Below are positions 7,104 through 13,510 of a DNA stretch of 13,510 bases, in pieces (positions within the stretch are counted from its first letter, which is position 1; every line of letters starts with the position of its first letter). Position numbers and translations under genes: made by a program. The notes under the pieces were generated by a model. The model saw nothing but the letters and a program-made list of their open reading frames with translations, made no database searches and was not told the DNA's origin. Source of the stretch: Kiloniellales bacterium. GTDB lineage: Bacteria; Pseudomonadota; Alphaproteobacteria; Kiloniellales; JAKSBE01. The stretch lies in NCBI GenBank assembly GCA_030067055.1, contig JASJAL010000269.1, positions 1-13,510 of the forward strand, written 5' to 3'.

Positions 7104-7807
7104 GCGCGCGCCAACCCTTCAAGCCGCGGGACTGGGACAGCCATCCGCCCTATCTCTATCCGGACTACAAGTCGACCGTCCTGCGCGCGCCGACCAAGCC
7201 GCTGATTCCCCTGGCGCAGTCCCTGTCCGAGCTGACCGGCCCGGTCTTCGGCCATGACAGCCTCGGACCCCTGGATCACGACCTGACCCGCAACGCCGTC
7301 GTGGACGCCGAGCCTCTGGGCGAGCGGATCATCGTGGCCGGCCGGGTCCTCGACGAGGACGGCCGCCCGGTGCCTCAGACCCTGATCGAGGTTTGGCAAG
7401 CCAACGCGGCCGGGCGCTATATCCACAAGGTCGACCAGCACCCGGCGCCGCTCGACCCAAACTTCCTGGGCGCCGGGCGCTGCCTGACCGACGACGAGGG
7501 CCGCTACCGCTTCGTCACGGTCAAGCCGGGCGCCTATCCCTGGGGCAACCACCCCAACGCCTGGCGGCCCAACCACATTCACTTCTCGCTTTTCGGGCCG
7601 AGCCTGGCGACCCGACTGGTGACCCAGATGTACTTCCCCGGCGACCCGCTGCTCGAGCTCGATCCGATCTTCCAGGGCACCCCGGCCGCAGCCCGCGACC
7701 GCCTTGTCGCCGACTTCTCCCTCGATGCAACCGAGCCCGACTGGGCGCTGGGCTATGTCTTCGACATCGTCCTGCGCGGTCGTACCGCCACGCCGATGGA
7801 GGGCTAG
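7100..7807 (+). CDS. pcaH: Protocatechuate 3,4-dioxygenase beta subunit
   Basis: This is the iron-bearing subunit of the intradiol dioxygenase that opens the ring of protocatechuate to 3-carboxy-cis,cis-muconate. At 235 residues it has normal length. The four Fe(III) ligands are all visible: Tyr107 (AGRYIH), Tyr146 (KPGAYPW), His159 and His161 (RPNHIHFS). The active-site arginine of this group corresponds to Arg156. The N-terminal region (FKPRDWDSHPPY, then LRAPTKPL) is also typical of PcaH rather than catechol dioxygenases. The ATG at 7100 follows AAGGAGAGA (7088-7096) at 3-6 nt. Only 3 nt separate it from pcaG, consistent with equimolar synthesis of the two subunits. Confidence 0.97.
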   Translation: MSARQPFKPRDWDSHPPYLYPDYKSTVLRAPTKPLIPLAQSLSELTGPVFGHDSLGPLDHDLTRNAVVDAEPLGERIIVAGRVLDEDGRPVPQTLIEVWQANAAGRYIHKVDQHPAPLDPNFLGAGRCLTDDEGRYRFVTVKPGAYPWGNHPNAWRPNHIHFSLFGPSLATRLVTQMYFPGDPLLELDPIFQGTPAAARDRLVADFSLDATEPDWALGYVFDIVLRGRTATPMEG

Positions 7808-7810
7808 GCC

Positions 7811-8398
7811 ATGCCCAAGCAGACGCCGTCGCAGACCGTCGGACCCTACTTCGCCTATGGCCTGACGCCTGAGCAGTACGGCTACGCCTTCTCCAGCATC
7901 GCAGGTGGCGTGCTCACCGTTGAGGCGGGCGACGGTGAGCGCATCCGGATCGAAGGCCGCGTGCTCGACGGCGCCGGCGAACCCGTCGGTGACGCCATGG
8001 TCGAGATCTGGCAGGCCGACGGCCAGGGCCGCTACGCCCATCCCGCCGATCCGCGCAGTTCCAACGCCCGCTTCCGGGGTTTCGGCCGGGTCGGCACCGG
8101 GACCGACCCCGAGCAGCGCTTCGTCTTCGAGACCGTCAAGCCGGGCGCGCCCGGCGACGGCCAGGCGCCGCACATCGACCTGGTCCTTTTCCTGCGCGGC
8201 CTGCTGTCCCACGCCTACACCCGCATCTACTTCTCCGACGAGCGCGAGGCCAACGCGGCGGACCCGGTGCTCGCGGCGGTGCCGGCCGAGCGCCGCGCGA
8301 CCCTGATCGCTGAACGCGACGAGTCCGCCGACCTCCCGCTCTATCGCTTCGACATCCACCTGCAGGGCGACCGCGAGACGGTCTTCTTCGACATCTAG
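7811..8398 (+). CDS. pcaG: Protocatechuate 3,4-dioxygenase alpha subunit
   Basis: This 195-residue partner of PcaH forms the (alpha-beta)n dioxygenase. The N-terminal TPSQTVGPYFAYGL (5-18) is the standard PcaG start and contributes to the substrate pocket. The fold repeats that of PcaH (EGRVLDGAGEPV..., VEIWQADGQGRY, TVKPG), but the iron ligands are naturally not conserved as a set: the PcaH NHIHFS site is APHIDLVLF here. The C-terminal YRFDIHLQGDRETVFFDI is typical. It starts 3 nt after the pcaH stop and is followed after 27 nt by the BKACE-family gene. Confidence 0.97.
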   Translation: MPKQTPSQTVGPYFAYGLTPEQYGYAFSSIAGGVLTVEAGDGERIRIEGRVLDGAGEPVGDAMVEIWQADGQGRYAHPADPRSSNARFRGFGRVGTGTDPEQRFVFETVKPGAPGDGQAPHIDLVLFLRGLLSHAYTRIYFSDEREANAADPVLAAVPAERRATLIAERDESADLPLYRFDIHLQGDRETVFFDI

Positions 8399-8425
8399 GG
8401 AAAGGCCGACAAGGATCCGAGACGC

Positions 8426-9256
8426 ATGACCGAGCCCTGCATCATCACTGTGGCGATCACCGGATCGGTGCCGCGCAAGGAGGACAATCCGGCGGTGCCG
8501 ATCTCGGTGCAGGAGCAGATCGAGTCCACCCAGGAGGCCTTCGAGGCCGGCGCCAGCCTGGTTCACGTCCACGTCCGCAACGAGGACCAGACGCCCTCTT
8601 CGGATCCGGAAAAGTTCGGCGCCTTCCAGGAGGGCGTGCGCAAGCACTGCCCCGGCATGATCGTCCAGTTCTCGACCGGCGGCCGCGGTCGCGCCGCCCA
8701 GGAGCGCGGCGCCATGCTCCACCTCAAGCCCGACATGGCCTCGCTCGCGACCGGCTCGGTCAACTTCCCCAACATGGTCTACGAGAACCCGCCGCAGCTG
8801 GTCGAGGAGCTCGCTGCGAACATGCTGGCCGAGGGCATCAAGCCGGAGGTCGAGGTCTTCGACCTGGCCATGCTCTACACCGCGGCCGAGATGGCCGCGG
8901 CCGAGCGCCTGAAGACGCCGCTCCACGTTCAGTTCGTCTTCGGCCTCAGGAACGCCCTGCCGCCGCGCCGCGAGATACTCGAGTTCGAGATCGCGCAGCT
9001 CGAGGCCTTGGCGCCGGACGCGACCTGGACCGCCGCCGCGATCGGCCGCAGCCAGCTCGAGATGAACCGTTGGGCGCTGGAGCTGGGCGGCCACTGCCGC
9101 ACAGGGCTGGAGGACAACATCCGCTTCGACAAGTCCCGTCTGGCGGCCAGCAACGCCGAGTTGGTCGCCCGGGTCGCCGCGCTTTGCGCCGACTACGGCC
9201 GCCACGCCGCGACGCCAGCCGAGGCGCGCGCCCTCCTGTCTCTGCCGCCGGCATGA
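8426..9256 (+). CDS. BKACE (DUF849) family beta-keto acid cleavage enzyme, possibly acting on beta-ketoadipate
   Basis: This 276-residue TIM-barrel protein belongs to the DUF849/BKACE family, whose founder is Kce (3-keto-5-aminohexanoate cleavage enzyme). Members are Zn-dependent and condense a beta-keto acid with acetyl-CoA, releasing acetoacetate and the CoA ester of the remainder. Family residues are present: VAITGS (9-14), zinc ligands His47 and His49 (VHVHVR), Ser83 (QFSTGG), and Arg225 with Glu229 and Asp230 (CRTGLEDN), Glu229 being the third metal ligand. The ATG at 8426 has AAGGA (8411-8415) upstream. It lies 27 nt after pcaG and overlaps pcaB by 4 nt (ATGA), so it is firmly inside the pca operon. 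Inferred reaction: beta-ketoadipate plus acetyl-CoA to succinyl-CoA plus acetoacetate, replacing PcaIJ and PcaF, which are absent here. The family call is strong; the substrate is inferred from context. Confidence 0.92.
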   Translation: MTEPCIITVAITGSVPRKEDNPAVPISVQEQIESTQEAFEAGASLVHVHVRNEDQTPSSDPEKFGAFQEGVRKHCPGMIVQFSTGGRGRAAQERGAMLHLKPDMASLATGSVNFPNMVYENPPQLVEELAANMLAEGIKPEVEVFDLAMLYTAAEMAAAERLKTPLHVQFVFGLRNALPPRREILEFEIAQLEALAPDATWTAAAIGRSQLEMNRWALELGGHCRTGLEDNIRFDKSRLAASNAELVARVAALCADYGRHAATPAEARALLSLPPA

Positions 9257-10593
9257 GCTTCACGCCCCTCGATTCCGCACTTTATGGTGAGCTGCTCTCG
9301 GATGCGGAGGTCGCCAGCCAGCTCGACGACGCGGCTCAGCTGTGCGCGATGCTCCGGGTCGAGGCTGCCCTGGCCCGGGTCCAGGGCCGGCTCGGGGTGA
9401 TTCCGAGTGCGGCGGCCGAGCGGATCTCCGAGGTCGCCGAGTCCTTCGCGCCGGAGCCCGCAAGCCTGGCCGCGGCGACCGCCGAGGCCGGCATCCCGGT
9501 CCCGGCCCTGGTCGCCGCGCTGTGCGACGCGATCGGCGACCCGGCCGCGAACCACGTGCACTGGGGAGCGACCAGCCAGGACATCATCGATACCGGACTG
9601 GTGCTCCGGCTGAGGACCGCGCTCGAAATCCTCGAGCAACGCCTCGCCGCCCTGACAGAGAGCTTGGCGGCTCTGGCCGACAGCCATCGCGGCACGCTCA
9701 TGGTCGCGCGCACCCGCGGCCAGCAGGCGGTGCCGACGACCTTCGGCCTCAAGGTTGCTGTCTGGCTGGCGCCACTGCTGCGCAGCCGCGAGCGCCTGGA
9801 CCAGCTCCGCCCCCGCCTGCTGCTGCTCAGCTTCGGCGGCGCGGCCGGCACCCTGGCGGCGCTCGGCGACCGCGGCCCGGCCGTCGCCGAGGCCCTGGCC
9901 CAGGAGCTCGGCCTCGGCCTGCCGCCGCTGCCCTGGCACGTCCAGCGCGACGGCCTCGCCGAACTGGCCGGCTGGCTTTCCCTGGTCACCGGCAGCCTGG
10001 GCAAGCTCGGCCAGGACGTGCTGCTGCTGGCCCAGAGCGAGGTCGGCGAGCTGCGCGAGGGCGGCGCGCCCGGCCGCGGCGGCTCCAGCACCATGCCGAA
10101 CAAGGCCAACCCGGTCGGAAGCGAGGTCCTGGTCACCGCCGCGCGCCTCAACGCGGCCTTGCTCGCCGCGATGCACCAGGCCCTGCCGCAGGAGCAGGAG
10201 CGCGGCGGGCCCGGCTGGCAGCTCGAATGGCTGACCCTGCCCCAGATGCTGGTGATGACCGGCTGCGCCCTGCGCCACGCCCTGTCTTTGGTCGAGAATC
10301 TCGAGGTCGATGCCGACCGCATGCGCCGCAACCTCGAGGCCTCCAACGGCCTGTTTCTGGCCGAGGCCGCGACCTTCGCCCTGGCCGAACACTTGCCGCG
10401 CCCGCAAGCCCAGGATCTCGTAAAGGCCGCCTGCGCCGAGGCCAAGGCGAGCGGTCGGCACCTCATCGATCTCCTCGCCGAGACCAGCGATGCCCCGGTC
10501 GACTGGGCTAGACTCCGCGACCCGGCCAACTACCTCGGCGCCGCCGAGACGTTCATCGACCGTGTGCTGGCGAAGGCGACGAAGGCGCGTTAA
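9253..10593 (+). CDS. pcaB: 3-carboxy-cis,cis-muconate cycloisomerase
   Basis: This fumarase/aspartase-superfamily enzyme converts 3-carboxy-cis,cis-muconate to gamma-carboxymuconolactone. At 446 residues it is similar in length to the Pseudomonas enzyme. Conserved regions are LCAMLRVEAALARVQ (30-44), HWGATSQDIIDTGL (103-116) and the superfamily signature GSSTMPNKANP (277-287), which holds the mobile catalytic serine loop. The next segment (VGSEVLVTAAR) fits PcaB better than adenylosuccinate lyase. The ATG at 9253 overlaps the BKACE stop (ATGA), with no clear Shine-Dalgarno sequence, suggesting coupled translation; the open frame upstream of it is antisense-like shadow. It is the last gene of the pca arm and is followed by a strong hairpin terminator. 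Its product needs PcaC before PcaD can act, and no pcaC is in the window. Confidence 0.95.
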   Translation: MSFTPLDSALYGELLSDAEVASQLDDAAQLCAMLRVEAALARVQGRLGVIPSAAAERISEVAESFAPEPASLAAATAEAGIPVPALVAALCDAIGDPAANHVHWGATSQDIIDTGLVLRLRTALEILEQRLAALTESLAALADSHRGTLMVARTRGQQAVPTTFGLKVAVWLAPLLRSRERLDQLRPRLLLLSFGGAAGTLAALGDRGPAVAEALAQELGLGLPPLPWHVQRDGLAELAGWLSLVTGSLGKLGQDVLLLAQSEVGELREGGAPGRGGSSTMPNKANPVGSEVLVTAARLNAALLAAMHQALPQEQERGGPGWQLEWLTLPQMLVMTGCALRHALSLVENLEVDADRMRRNLEASNGLFLAEAATFALAEHLPRPQAQDLVKAACAEAKASGRHLIDLLAETSDAPVDWARLRDPANYLGAAETFIDRVLAKATKAR

Positions 10594-10608
10594 CGCTTCA
10601 AAAAAGAA

Positions 10609-10635
10609 GAAAGGCCGGCGCGGGGCCGGCCTTTC
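10609..10635. terminator. Bidirectional intrinsic terminator
   Basis: A perfect 11-bp stem, GAAAGGCCGGC (10609-10619) with GCCGGCCTTTC (10625-10635), encloses a 5-nt loop between the convergent pcaB and FAS1 genes. On the minus strand it is followed by a T-rich tract (TTCTTTTTTG, complement of 10599-10608), a classic intrinsic terminator for the FAS1 gene. On the plus strand the stem itself ends in TTT, so it likely stops pcaB transcription as well. Confidence 0.9.
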
Positions 10636-10656
10636 GAACTTGCAGTCGGTCTGACC

Positions 10657-11145
10657 TTACGACTTCGGCAGCACCACGGCGTCGATGACGTGGATCACGC
10701 CGTTGGAGGTCTCGATGTCGGCGGAGACCACCTTCGCGTTGTCGACCTTCACGCCGTCGGTCGCGTCGACCGAGAGCTTGCTGCCCTCGACGGTCGCGAC
10801 TTCGGCAGTCTTGCCGGCGATGTCCGAGGACATGATCTTTCCGGGGACCACGTGATAGGTCAGGACGGCGACCAGCTGGTCCTTGTTCTCGGGCTTCAGG
10901 AGGTTCTCGACCGTGCCCGCGGGAAGCTTCGCGAAGGCCTCGTCGGTCGGCGCGAAGACGGTGTAGGGGCCATCGCCCTTGAGGGTCTCGACCAGGCCGG
11001 CGGCCTTGACGGCGGCCACCAGGGTCTCGAACTGTCCGGCCGAAGCCGCGGTGTCGACGATGTCGGCGGCCTTGGCGGCCAGCGAGCCGAGGGCGAGCGG
11101 CAGGGCAAGCGTTGCCGCGATCGCAAAACGGGAAAGAACCTTCAT
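10657..11145 (-). CDS. Secreted fasciclin (FAS1) domain protein
   Basis: This 162-residue exported protein has a Sec signal peptide (residues 1-26: MKVLSRF, hydrophobic core, AKA before ADIVD) and one FAS1 domain filling the rest. FAS1 landmarks are the H1 box [13 protein letters not shown] (62-74), the YH motif [10 protein letters not shown] (95-104) and the H2 box [13 protein letters not shown] (148-160). By family such small bacterial proteins are periplasmic or secreted adhesion-like proteins, but their ligands are mostly unknown. No lipobox is seen, so it is not a lipoprotein. The ATG at 11145 is preceded by only a weak ribosome-binding site (GTGGTG, 11151-11156). It ends at the bidirectional terminator and lies 184 nt downstream of the sulfatase gene on the same strand. 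Confidence 0.93.
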   Translation of the reverse strand: MKVLSRFAIAATLALPLALGSLAAKAADIVDTAASAGQFETLVAAVKAAGLVETLKGDGPYTVFAPTDEAFAKLPAGTVENLLKPENKDQLVAVLTYHVVPGKIMSSDIAGKTAEVATVEGSKLSVDATDGVKVDNAKVVSADIETSNGVIHVIDAVVLPKS

Positions 11146-11329
11146 TTCATCACCACTGTTGAATGGAACCGATAGGCCCTATTCGCAGCTCGACCCCCGT
11201 CGGATCACTTGCGACTTCCGAAATGCTGATGACCGGTATTTCGCGCGGAGGGGACGCTTCGGCAGCCACCGCAATTCCGTGGCTCCCTTGGCGTCCGACC
11301 GGCCTGAAGATTTGGCCGGCCGCGCGGCA
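11146..11329. other. Gap between sulfatase and FAS1 genes
   Basis: These 184 bases have no convincing coding sequence. A 6-bp stem, CCGGCC / GGCCGG (11299-11304 with 11314-11319, 9-nt loop), lies 11 nt beyond the sulfatase stop on the minus strand. It has no T-run, so it is a weak terminator candidate at best. The gap is long enough for the FAS1 gene to have its own promoter, but no clear -35/-10 pair was found. Confidence 0.3.
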
Positions 11330-13084
11330 CTACATGCGAAGCTTGTGGATATCCGGATCGAGTCGCCAGCGTGCCGGGTCCTTGCCCGGGAGCATCTGGC
11401 CGGCGTCCTCGCCGACCTCCGCCTCGATCAGGGCGTTCAGCTTGTCATTCATCGCCAGGAGAAGCTCGCCCTGGGCCCGATCCTGAATGGCGAGGTTGTT
11501 GGTTTCCTGAGGATCGCCCTCAAGGTCGAACAACTCCACGTCATTGAGCGTGACGAGCTCCTCCAGGCTGCGCGGCAGGTGGTGCTCCTCGGGCGAGAAG
11601 TAGCGCGAGAGCTTGTAGCGGCCGTCATAGACCGCGCGGATCGCGCCTCGCTTGCTCAGGTCGGGGCGAATGCCCTGCGCGGGAATGTCCTCCGGCTTAC
11701 CGCCTTCGGCTAGGAACTTGGCAACGCCGCCGAGCAGGCCCTGATCCAGGTAGGCGAGCATGTTGAAGCTGTAGAGCGCGCCTGGTCGCAAGGCATCCAG
11801 GCCGGCTGCCTCCGGATCCGCCAGAAGCGTTGAGATGTCCTTGCCGGGCAAGCGCGCCAGGTCGGGCCCGGGCGCGCCGCCGGCAATGCCGATCAGGGTC
11901 GTGGCGATGTCGACGTGCGAGGTGACCGCCTTGCAGCGCTTGCCACCGGCGTGGTCGGGGTGCGCGATGATCAGGGGAACGTGGTTCTGCTCCCGGTAGG
12001 CGGTCGCACCCTTACCGCTCAGACCGTGAGCGCCGGCCAGCTCGCCGTGATCGGCGGTGTAGATGACGATCGTGTCCTCGGCGAGCCCGAGCGCGTCGAG
12101 CTCGTCGAGCAGCGACACCACGTGCTGATCGGCATCGGCGATGCAGTTGAGGTAGTAGTCGTTCAGGCGCCGCCACCGGTCGTCTTCGTTGGGAACGGCG
12201 CCGACCAGGGCCGCCCGCGAACGGCGGAATTCGGCGTGGGCTGGCGGCCGTCCCGGCGCGTCGAGGGCCTGATCTCGAGATGCGGGTAAGGGATTGTCCC
12301 AGCGCCTCTGATAGAGCGGCAGCCGGGGCTCGCGGTTGAGGCCCATCAGAAGGCTGGGCGTGTTCTGAACGCGCTCCTGGGGCGAGTCCGTGTTGTAGTA
12401 CATCACGTCGTGCGGGTTCACGAGGTTCACGGCCAGGAACCAGGGTTTGCCCTCGCGCTGGAGATTGACGCCCTGGCCGCGCAGCCAGCTGCGCGAATAG
12501 GCGGCGATCACGCTGTCATGCAAATAGCCGCCCTTGGTGCTGGCGATGATGTCGCCGATGCCGAGATAATCGGCGAAACCGTAGGCTTCCATCTCGGCGC
12601 TGAGCACCTTCTTGGGGGCGTGCAACTCGTTGTCGGTTTCGAATTCCGAGGCTAGGTGCCACTTCCCCTTGTAGGCGGTGTAATAGCCGCGCGCGCGCAG
12701 CATGTCGCCGATCGTGTCGATCTCGGTGCTCATGCTGCCGATCCAGGGGAAGTTGGTGTTGTCGAACATCCCGGTGTGCTGGATGTGCTGGCCGGTGTAG
12801 ACGACCGAGCGGGACGGGGTGCAGACGCAGGATGCAACCTGATGGTTCTCGAAGGTCACGCCCGCGCGCTTCAACCGCTCGTGGCCCGGTAGCCGGTAGT
12901 TCGACGGCAGCTCGCCGCTCCGGAAGTGGCGCTCCTGGTCGGTCAGGATGAAGAGGATATTGCGTCGCTTGGAGGCGTCTGTCGCCTGCGCCGGGCCACC
13001 TAAAATTCGGGTGCCGGCCGCGAGGCCTGCGGCGCCGGCGGCCGCGACGAAGGATCTTCGCGTCAGGGATCGGGTCGCATTCAT
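11330..13084 (-). CDS. Tat-exported type I sulfatase
   Basis: This 584-residue hydrolase belongs to the formylglycine-dependent sulfatase family. The N-terminus carries a twin-arginine signal (TRRSFVAAAGAAG, residues 7-19), predicting folded export to the periplasm. The metal and active-site set is visible: Asp49 (ILTDQERH), the nucleophile motif Cys88-Thr-Pro-Ser-Arg92 (CxPxR, Cys matured to formylglycine), Lys141 and His143 (GKWHL), His225 (NPHD), Asp345 and His346 (YTADHGE) and Lys358. It is therefore probably active on sulfate esters; the substrate cannot be read, and sulfated polysaccharide or aryl sulfates are both possible. A sulfatase-maturating enzyme is not in the window. The start at 13084 gives a compact Tat signal; an in-frame ATG at 13111, with a GGGGG 3 nt upstream, would add nine residues. 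It is flanked by two FAS1 genes, one downstream and one divergent. Confidence 0.93.
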   Translation of the reverse strand: MNATRSLTRRSFVAAAGAAGLAAGTRILGGPAQATDASKRRNILFILTDQERHFRSGELPSNYRLPGHERLKRAGVTFENHQVASCVCTPSRSVVYTGQHIQHTGMFDNTNFPWIGSMSTEIDTIGDMLRARGYYTAYKGKWHLASEFETDNELHAPKKVLSAEMEAYGFADYLGIGDIIASTKGGYLHDSVIAAYSRSWLRGQGVNLQREGKPWFLAVNLVNPHDVMYYNTDSPQERVQNTPSLLMGLNREPRLPLYQRRWDNPLPASRDQALDAPGRPPAHAEFRRSRAALVGAVPNEDDRWRRLNDYYLNCIADADQHVVSLLDELDALGLAEDTIVIYTADHGELAGAHGLSGKGATAYREQNHVPLIIAHPDHAGGKRCKAVTSHVDIATTLIGIAGGAPGPDLARLPGKDISTLLADPEAAGLDALRPGALYSFNMLAYLDQGLLGGVAKFLAEGGKPEDIPAQGIRPDLSKRGAIRAVYDGRYKLSRYFSPEEHHLPRSLEELVTLNDVELFDLEGDPQETNNLAIQDRAQGELLLAMNDKLNALIEAEVGEDAGQMLPGKDPARWRLDPDIHKLRM

Positions 13085-13287
13085 CGGTCTTGGACTCGCT
13101 CTTCTGGCCATTGTCCCCCGTTTGGAAGCCCCGAAGCTATCACGCTGGGAGAACCCGCGACATACCAGAAGCCGCCACCTTCTTCGGCCGTCCTCGACCG
13201 CCGGTCCGGCTACGCCGCCGCGTCGCGGGGGTGATCCGGCGACATATGGCGCTCGTAGCCTTCGATAACTGATACGGGAGCTAGACC
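13085..13287. promoter_or_regulatory. Divergent intergenic region between sulfatase and second FAS1 gene
   Basis: The sulfatase (minus) and the FAS1-like gene (plus) are transcribed away from these 203 bases, so promoters for both must lie here unless transcription comes from farther off. The right end has an AT-richer stretch (13256-13275) and the ribosome-binding site GGGAG (13276-13280). No hexamer pair convincing enough to name was seen. Open frames across the region are extensions of the sulfatase frame or shadows. Confidence 0.35.
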
Positions 13288-13510
13288 ATGAGACTTCCAA
13301 GGGCAGCAGGGATGGCATTGGCCATTGCAGCTTTGATCTCTCCGATCGCACGCGCCGATGCTGGAACCGAGATTTACTGGAACGACGTCGAAGACGTCGC
13401 GATCTTCGAGGCTGCCTTGACGGCCTCCGGCCTGCGACCTGCGCTCGGCCGGGATGACGTTTTCACGCTCTTCCTGCCGTCCGATGATGCCCTGGAGCGG
13501 GAAGGCTCTG
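13288..13510 (+). CDS. Secreted FAS1-like protein, 5' part (runs off the window)
   Basis: The first 74 codons of a gene are present, cut by the window end. They encode a Sec signal peptide (MRLPRAAGMALAIAALI..., likely cleaved after ARA at residues 21-23) and then the beginning of a fasciclin-type domain. VAIFEAALTASGLRPAL is followed by VFTLFLPSDDALERE, which matches the FAS1 H1 box (the [10 protein letters not shown] equivalent). The ATG at 13288 has GGGAG (13276-13280) 7 nt upstream. It is divergent from the sulfatase and is a diverged relative of the FAS1 gene at 10657-11145. The domain call rests on about 40 residues, so full domain number and length are unknown. Confidence 0.75.
   Translation, partial: MRLPRAAGMALAIAALISPIARADAGTEIYWNDVEDVAIFEAALTASGLRPALGRDDVFTLFLPSDDALEREGS

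Noticed and set aside
6977..9205. 742-codon open frame on the minus strand opposite pcaH, pcaG and the BKACE gene
   Set aside because: It is an antisense shadow caused by high GC at third codon positions. Its translation has no recognisable domain, while the plus strand encodes three well-conserved enzymes with catalytic residues.
9193..10529. Long minus-strand open frames opposite pcaB
   Set aside because: Antisense shadows of pcaB, which has the full fumarase-superfamily signature.
13085..13351. N-terminal extension of the sulfatase frame to 13351
   Set aside because: It would bury the twin-arginine signal about 95 residues inside the protein and overlap the start of the divergent FAS1 gene.

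Overview
The window is a very GC-rich alphaproteobacterial chromosome segment. The dispersed-repeat type palindrome, the DctPQM transporter and the pca gene order all point to Alphaproteobacteria; a Rhodospirillales-like host is my guess, not something the sequence proves. No rRNA, tRNA, CRISPR array, transposase, integrase or replication origin was seen.

The centre (about 1750-10640) is a two-armed gene cluster for degrading 4-hydroxybenzoate through protocatechuate (the beta-ketoadipate pathway). The left arm is on the minus strand: dctP-dctQ-dctM (a TRAP transporter) followed by pobA (4-hydroxybenzoate 3-monooxygenase). The right arm is on the plus strand: pcaD-pcaH-pcaG-BKACE-pcaB. The arms diverge from a 302-base control region (5919-6220) with a relatively AT-rich core. 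No transcriptional regulator (PobR, PcaQ or PcaR type) lies in the window.

Together the genes import an aromatic acid (inferred), hydroxylate 4-hydroxybenzoate to protocatechuate (PobA), cleave the ring (PcaGH), cycloisomerise carboxymuconate (PcaB) and hydrolyse the enol-lactone to beta-ketoadipate (PcaD). Two points stand out. pcaC, which acts between PcaB and PcaD, is absent from the slot between pcaD and pcaH where related bacteria usually keep it. The classical final genes pcaIJ and pcaF are also absent, while a DUF849/BKACE-family beta-keto acid cleavage enzyme sits between pcaG and pcaB. It could split beta-ketoadipate directly with acetyl-CoA into succinyl-CoA and acetoacetate. That shortcut is the most interesting hypothesis here.

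Left flank (1-1730): a tandem universal stress protein and a MaoC-type (R)-enoyl-CoA hydratase, separated by an intergenic region with a striking 51-nt imperfect hairpin. Right flank (10609-13510): a strong bidirectional terminator, a secreted FAS1 (fasciclin) protein, a Tat-exported sulfatase with an intact CxPxR formylglycine motif, and the start of a second secreted FAS1-like protein that runs off the window. These flanking genes have no evident link to aromatic catabolism.
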